64,000 nt of DNA, taken from VRUE01 sp963805475. Lineage in GTDB: Bacteria > Actinomycetota > Thermoleophilia > Solirubrobacterales > 70-9. Location of the stretch: the NCBI GenBank assembly GCA_963805475.1, contig CAWDUO010000010.1, forward strand, positions 62,001 through 126,000, written 5' to 3'. Below the pieces are notes generated by a model that was not told where the DNA came from, searched no databases, and saw only the letters and a list, made by a program, of their open reading frames with translations. Position numbers and translations under genes: made by a program. Of the stretch, positions 60,130 through 64,000 are shown piece by piece (within the stretch, counting starts at the first letter, position 1; the number at the start of each line of letters is the position of its first letter).

Positions 60130-61272
60130 CTATCCGCCGGGTTCGCCGACCGGGCGTTTGCCGAGGGTCACTTCGATCGTTTCACGCTGCCCGTCCTTGC
60201 GGAGGATCTCGACCGCCGCCGTTTCCCCGGGCCGGCGGGAGGAGATGTAGCGGGCGAGGTCGTCCGGCTGGACGACCGGCTTGCCGTCGACGGCGAGGAT
60301 CGTGTCGCCGCCGACTTCGTAGGGCAGTCCCTGGAAGCGGATCTTTTCGTCGCCGCCCTTCAGCCCGGCATCGTCGGCCGGCCCGCCGGGGACGACTTCG
60401 GCGAGCAGGGCGCCGTGGGCGGCGTCGAGCCCGAGCTTTTCCGCCAGCTGCGGGTAAAGCGCCTGGGTGGAGACGCCGATGTAGGCGTATTCGGCGCTGC
60501 CGTTGCGCTCGAGCTCGGCGACCGAGCGCTTGATCGCCGAGACCGGCACGGCGAAGCCGACGCCGTCGCCGGTTCCGGTGTTGGTCTCGATCTGCTGGTT
60601 GATGCCTACCACGCGGGCCGCGGCTTCGAGCAGCGGCCCGCCCGAGTTGCCGGGGTTGATCGAGGCGTCGGTCTGGATCGCGCCCTCGATCTGGAACTGG
60701 GTCAGCGACTGGACCGATCGGTCGGTCGCGGAGACGACGCCGACCGAGAGCGACTGCTGCTCGCCGAAGGGGCTGCCGATCGCCGCGACGGGCTGGCCGA
60801 CGCTCAGGTCGCGGTCGTCGCCGAGGGTCAGCGGGTGCAGCCGGAAGCCGTCCGGCTTCACGGCGAGCAGGGCGACGTCGGCGAAGGGGTCGAAGCCGAG
60901 GACCTTCGCCGGCAGCACGTTGCGGTTCGGGAACTCGACGTAGACCGCCTTGGCCTCCTTGCGCTCGGCGCCCTTGCCGTCGGTGACGACGTGGGCGTCG
61001 GTGACGATCCGCCCGCCTCGGTCGAGCACGAAGCCGGAGCCTTCGGCGGCTTCGCTGTCGAAGATCGAGCGGATCGTGACCACGCCAGGGGCCGCCTCGC
61101 GGTAGATCCTGGCGGCGTCGAAGCCCTTGCTCGCGGTCTGCACGACCACCTGGGTCGTCGTCTTCTCCGCCGTCCCGGCGGCGCTTTCCGGCGAGCCGCT
61201 GCCGCCGCCGCAGCCGGCGAGCAGCGCCAGCGCGAGCAGCACGATCGCGGTCGGGGCGCCTTTCTTTCGCAT
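60130..61272 (-). CDS. HtrA/DegP-like serine protease lipoprotein with PDZ domain
   Basis: A 380-residue exported protease. The signal peptide ends in a lipobox LLAGC with Cys21 for lipid attachment. The catalytic triad is His94 (TDAHVV), Asp132 (ADVALLAV) and Ser210 (NPGNSGGPL). A PDZ domain follows (about 265-370) with YIGVSTQ and GGDTILAVDGKPV. HtrA proteases handle misfolded envelope proteins. It lies 21 nt after the histidine kinase gene on the same strand, so the two-component system probably controls it. Confidence 0.93.
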   Translation of the reverse strand: MRKKGAPTAIVLLALALLAGCGGGSGSPESAAGTAEKTTTQVVVQTASKGFDAARIYREAAPGVVTIRSIFDSEAAEGSGFVLDRGGRIVTDAHVVTDGKGAERKEAKAVYVEFPNRNVLPAKVLGFDPFADVALLAVKPDGFRLHPLTLGDDRDLSVGQPVAAIGSPFGEQQSLSVGVVSATDRSVQSLTQFQIEGAIQTDASINPGNSGGPLLEAAARVVGINQQIETNTGTGDGVGFAVPVSAIKRSVAELERNGSAEYAYIGVSTQALYPQLAEKLGLDAAHGALLAEVVPGGPADDAGLKGGDEKIRFQGLPYEVGGDTILAVDGKPVVQPDDLARYISSRRPGETAAVEILRKDGQRETIEVTLGKRPVGEPGG

Positions 61273-61293
61273 AGCGTCAGTAAAGCGCCCCGC

Positions 61294-62348
61294 TCAGGCG
61301 GATGCCTTTGCGGGAGCGGCGGGGAGCGGCGCCGGCAGGCCGCCGCGGGCCAGCGGCAGGTCGAGGGTGAAGGCGGTGAAGCGGCGGCTGGAGGAGATCG
61401 CGATGCGTCCGTCCATGCGCTGGGCGAGCTCGCGCGCGATCGCCAGGCCCAGCCCCGAGCCGCCGGCCGAGTCGGCGGTGAAGAAGCGCTCGAAGATCCG
61501 CTGCTGCACGCGCTGCGGGATGCCGGTGCCGTCGTCGGAGACGGTCAGCTCGGCGCGCCGGTCGACGGAGTAGATGGTCACGGTGACGCCGGTGCCCTCC
61601 GGCGTGTGGGTGAGGGCGTTGTCGAGCAGGATGCGGACGATCTGGCGCACCCGCTCGGGGTCGCCGACGGCGATCACCGGGCGGTCTGGGGTGCGCAGCT
61701 CCAGGCGCGAGCCCCGCAGCTCCGCGCGGGCGCCGAACTCGCGCGCCGCCTCGCGCGCCAGCGTGCCCAGGTCGACCCCGGCGAGCGTCATCTCGATCCC
61801 GCCCGCGTCGAGCTGGGAGAGGTTGAGCAGGTCGGCGGTCAGCTTGGTCAGGCGCTCGATCTGCCGCCTCATCGTGCGCACGAACTCGGCCCGCTCCTCG
61901 GGGCTCGGGTCCTCTTCCTCGAGCAGCTCGACGAAGCCGCCGAGGCTGAAGACGGGGGTGCGCAGCTCGTGCGAGGCGTTGGCGATGAACTGCTTGCGGG
62001 CGCTGTCGAGCTCGGCGAGGCGGCGCTGCATCTCGTTGAAGGTGCGGGCGAGCTGGCCGAGCTGGCCGCTGGAGTCGACCGGGACGCGTACGGCGAAGTC
62101 GCCGTCGGCGACGGCGCGGGCGGCGTCCTCGATGCGGCTGATGCGACGGGTGACGAGCTTGGCCGAGTAGAAGCCGAGCGCGAGCGCGATCAGGCAGGCG
62201 AGCAGGCCGCCGACGAGGATCGGCTCGCGGGCGTCGGCGTGGCCGCCGATCGCGACGACCCAGACGTAGATGACGACCGAGGTGCCGACGCCGATCGACA
62301 GAGCCGTGGTCGTGATCCGGTTGCCGAGCGGGGTGAGGCGGAGGCGCT

Positions 62349-62352
<4 letters not shown>
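61294..62352 (-). CDS. Sensor histidine kinase
   Basis: A 352-residue kinase. Two membrane segments lie at about residues 17-37 and 46-64 with only a short loop outside. HAMP follows, the H-box is NASHELRTPVFSLGG, the N-box LLDNALTHTPEGTG, and the G-boxes VSDDGTGIP and GGSGLGLAIAREL. ATG at 62352 overlaps the response-regulator stop. The lack of a sizeable sensor domain suggests sensing within the membrane or by an accessory protein. Confidence 0.94.
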
Positions 62353-63044
<692 letters not shown>

Positions 63045-63075
63045 GGACAAAGGGTATCCCCCGCCAAATGCCAAC

Positions 63076-63155
63076 CCGCCCATGGCGGACGCGGGAGGGA
63101 AGGCCCATCCATATCTGATTCTTTGGGCCTTCCCGGGAGCAGAGCACATGGGCGG
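63076..63155. repeat. Hairpin element D2
   Basis: Perfect 9-bp outer arms CCGCCCATG/CATGGGCGG (63076-63084, 63147-63155) and an 11-bp inner stem GGGAAGGCCCA/TGGGCCTTCCC (63097-63107, 63124-63134) surround a loop (63108-63123). On the minus strand that loop matches D1 at 15 of 16 positions. The flank toward AGCACATGGGCG is shared with D1, whereas the inner stem sequence is unrelated. It lies upstream of the response-regulator operon. Confidence 0.83.
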
Positions 63156-63346
63156 AATTATTTGGACGTTTATGGGAGTACTTAGAACTAAGGCTCTCCG
63201 CCGAGGGGTCGATAGGACGAGTGTCATGCGGCAGAAATGGTTGAAAAGTCTTGTTGAAAAGGGGGAGTACCGGCCCGCGCCGGCGCTTGTCGCGCGGGCG
63301 ATGCTGCGCCGCCGCGGCGTGCGCACGCTGCTCACCGGGGCGTCGC
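63156..63346. other. Rest of the RR–thiL gap, no gene recognised
   Basis: The gap between the response regulator and thiL is 302 nt in all, of which this is the part after D2. It is AT-richer in its first 90 nt (for example GAATTATTTGG), so the response-regulator promoter may be here, but no clear -35/-10 pair was seen. A short plus-strand reading frame from 63226 has no good ribosome-binding site and runs into thiL. Confidence 0.4.
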
Positions 63347-64000
63347 TCAGCCGAGCTGGTCGAATCCGGCCGCGGGCAGAGTCCCACCGCCGGGCAGCCT
63401 GATCTCGACCCCCGAACCGGCGCCCGCCTCGCCGATCCGCGTCAGCCTCCCCCAAGCGCCTCGACGGCCGCCGTCGCCTCGTCCAGCCGCCCGGGAGGCA
63501 GGGCGACGAGCAGCTCGTAGTCTTCGCCGCCGCCGGTCGCCAGCGCCAGCGGGTCGCGACCGGCGGCCCCCGCGGCCTCGGCGACGCCGTCCTGGAGCGG
63601 CAGCGCGCCGGCGTCGATGATGAGGGCGACGCCGCTGGCCTCGGCGACGTGTCCCGCGTCGCCGCCGAGCCCGTCGCTGAGGTCGATCATCGCCGTGGCG
63701 CCGGCGCCCGCCAGCGCGCGTCCCTCCGCGAGTCGTGGCCGAGGTTCGACCTGCCGCGCGATCAACGACGCGTCGCGTTCGCTGTTTGTGGCGCTCTGCG
63801 CGACAAAAGGCGAACGCGCTCCTCGTGGGAGGCTCCCGGCGCCGGATTCGAGCAGGAGCAGGCCCGCCGCGGCGCCGCCGAGCTCGCCGGTGACCGCCAC
63901 GACGTCGCCGGGCCGGGCGCCGGCGCGGGTGACGAAGTCGTCGGCGCTCGCCGCGTGGCCGACGACGGTCGTCGCCAGCGTCAGAACCGGCGCGCGGGTG
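63347..64000 (-). CDS. thiL: Thiamine-monophosphate kinase, N-terminus off the window, frameshifted
   Basis: ThiL phosphorylates thiamine phosphate to thiamine diphosphate. The visible part has VAVTGELGGAAAGLLLLESG, AMIDLSDGLGGDAGHVAEAS and ALATGGGEDYELLVALPPG, all family signatures. The reading frame as given stops at 63442 after EALGGG. The typical ThiL ending LTRIGEAGAGSGVEIRLPGG continues in the adjacent frame to a TGA at 63347. Adding one G to the G-run at about 63447-63452 restores one frame, so this is a homopolymer sequence error or a very recent lesion. The start lies beyond the right edge. Confidence 0.88.
   Translation of the reverse strand, partial: HPRAGSDAGDDRRRPRGERRRLRHPRRRPARRRRGGHRRARRRRGGPAPARIRRREPPTRSAFAFCRAERHKQRTRRVVDRAAGRTSATTRGGTRAGGRRRHGDDRPQRRARRRRGTRRRGQRRRPHHRRRRAAAPGRRRRGRGGRRSRPAGAGDRRRRRLRAARRPASRAAGRGDGGRRGAWGRLTRIGEAGAGSGVEIRLPGGGTLPAAGFDQLG

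Noticed and set aside
63226..63402. Short plus-strand gene between the response regulator and thiL
   Set aside because: There is no ribosome-binding site, it overlaps the end of thiL on the other strand, and its second half is the shadow of thiL.

Overview
The window is high-GC bacterial DNA carrying the replication-origin neighbourhood of an actinobacterial-type chromosome. The order gyrB–DUF721(DciA)–recF–dnaN–dnaA, divergent from rpmH–rnpA–yidD–yidC–jag–rsmG–parA–parB, is the classical one. Non-ATG starts are frequent, no tRNA encodes CCA, and the accessory content (large MMPL proteins, six tandem Mce proteins, Bacillus-like split bc complex, TreT) fits deep-branching Actinobacteria such as Thermoleophilia/Solirubrobacterales. 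That placement is inferred from gene content; no marker search was possible.

Layout: 1-6 kb, leftward replication and origin genes. 6-11.5 kb, rightward ribosome/membrane-insertion/segregation genes with a parS-like site at 6569 and a tRNA-Ile overlapping the end of parB. 11.5-20 kb, D-Ala-D-Ala ligase, an aminotransferase, a phosphodiesterase with a GT87-like membrane protein, YmdB and an ABC exporter. 20-24 kb, tetrapyrrole genes: hemB, a fused siroheme-decarboxylase-like gene and hemL. 24-34 kb, an MMPL transporter, the menaquinol:cytochrome c reductase (qcrABC), menG, a polyprenyl synthase, tatA/tatC and tRNA-Lys. 34-50 kb, a lipid-transport-like island: a second MMPL protein and six Mce proteins in a row with no YrbE permease, bracketed by four paralogous secreted proteins with four invariant cysteines. 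50-57 kb, purA, a DnaC/DnaI-like ATPase, dnaB, and the rplI–rpsR–ssb–rpsF cluster. 57-64 kb, two trehalose-synthesis enzymes, an HtrA-like lipoprotein protease, a two-component system and the end of thiL.

The most unusual content is a set of short hairpin elements (about 80-165 bp) at gene boundaries. They fall into at least four families (A: 7611, 9123; B: 8344, 23875, 31582; C: 17082, 20066; D: 31700, 63076 and a decayed copy near 42194), plus a single long hairpin (E, 34920). Within a family parts of the core or loop are nearly identical, whereas the paired arms differ strongly from copy to copy yet remain perfectly or almost perfectly self-complementary. One core stem shows a compensatory base-pair change. 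The elements reach into genes, supplying stop codons, start codons and in one case a C-terminus. I found no transposase near them.

Two conserved genes (hemL near 22736-22748, thiL near 63447-63452) carry single-base frameshifts. These are either sequencing/assembly errors or real lesions.
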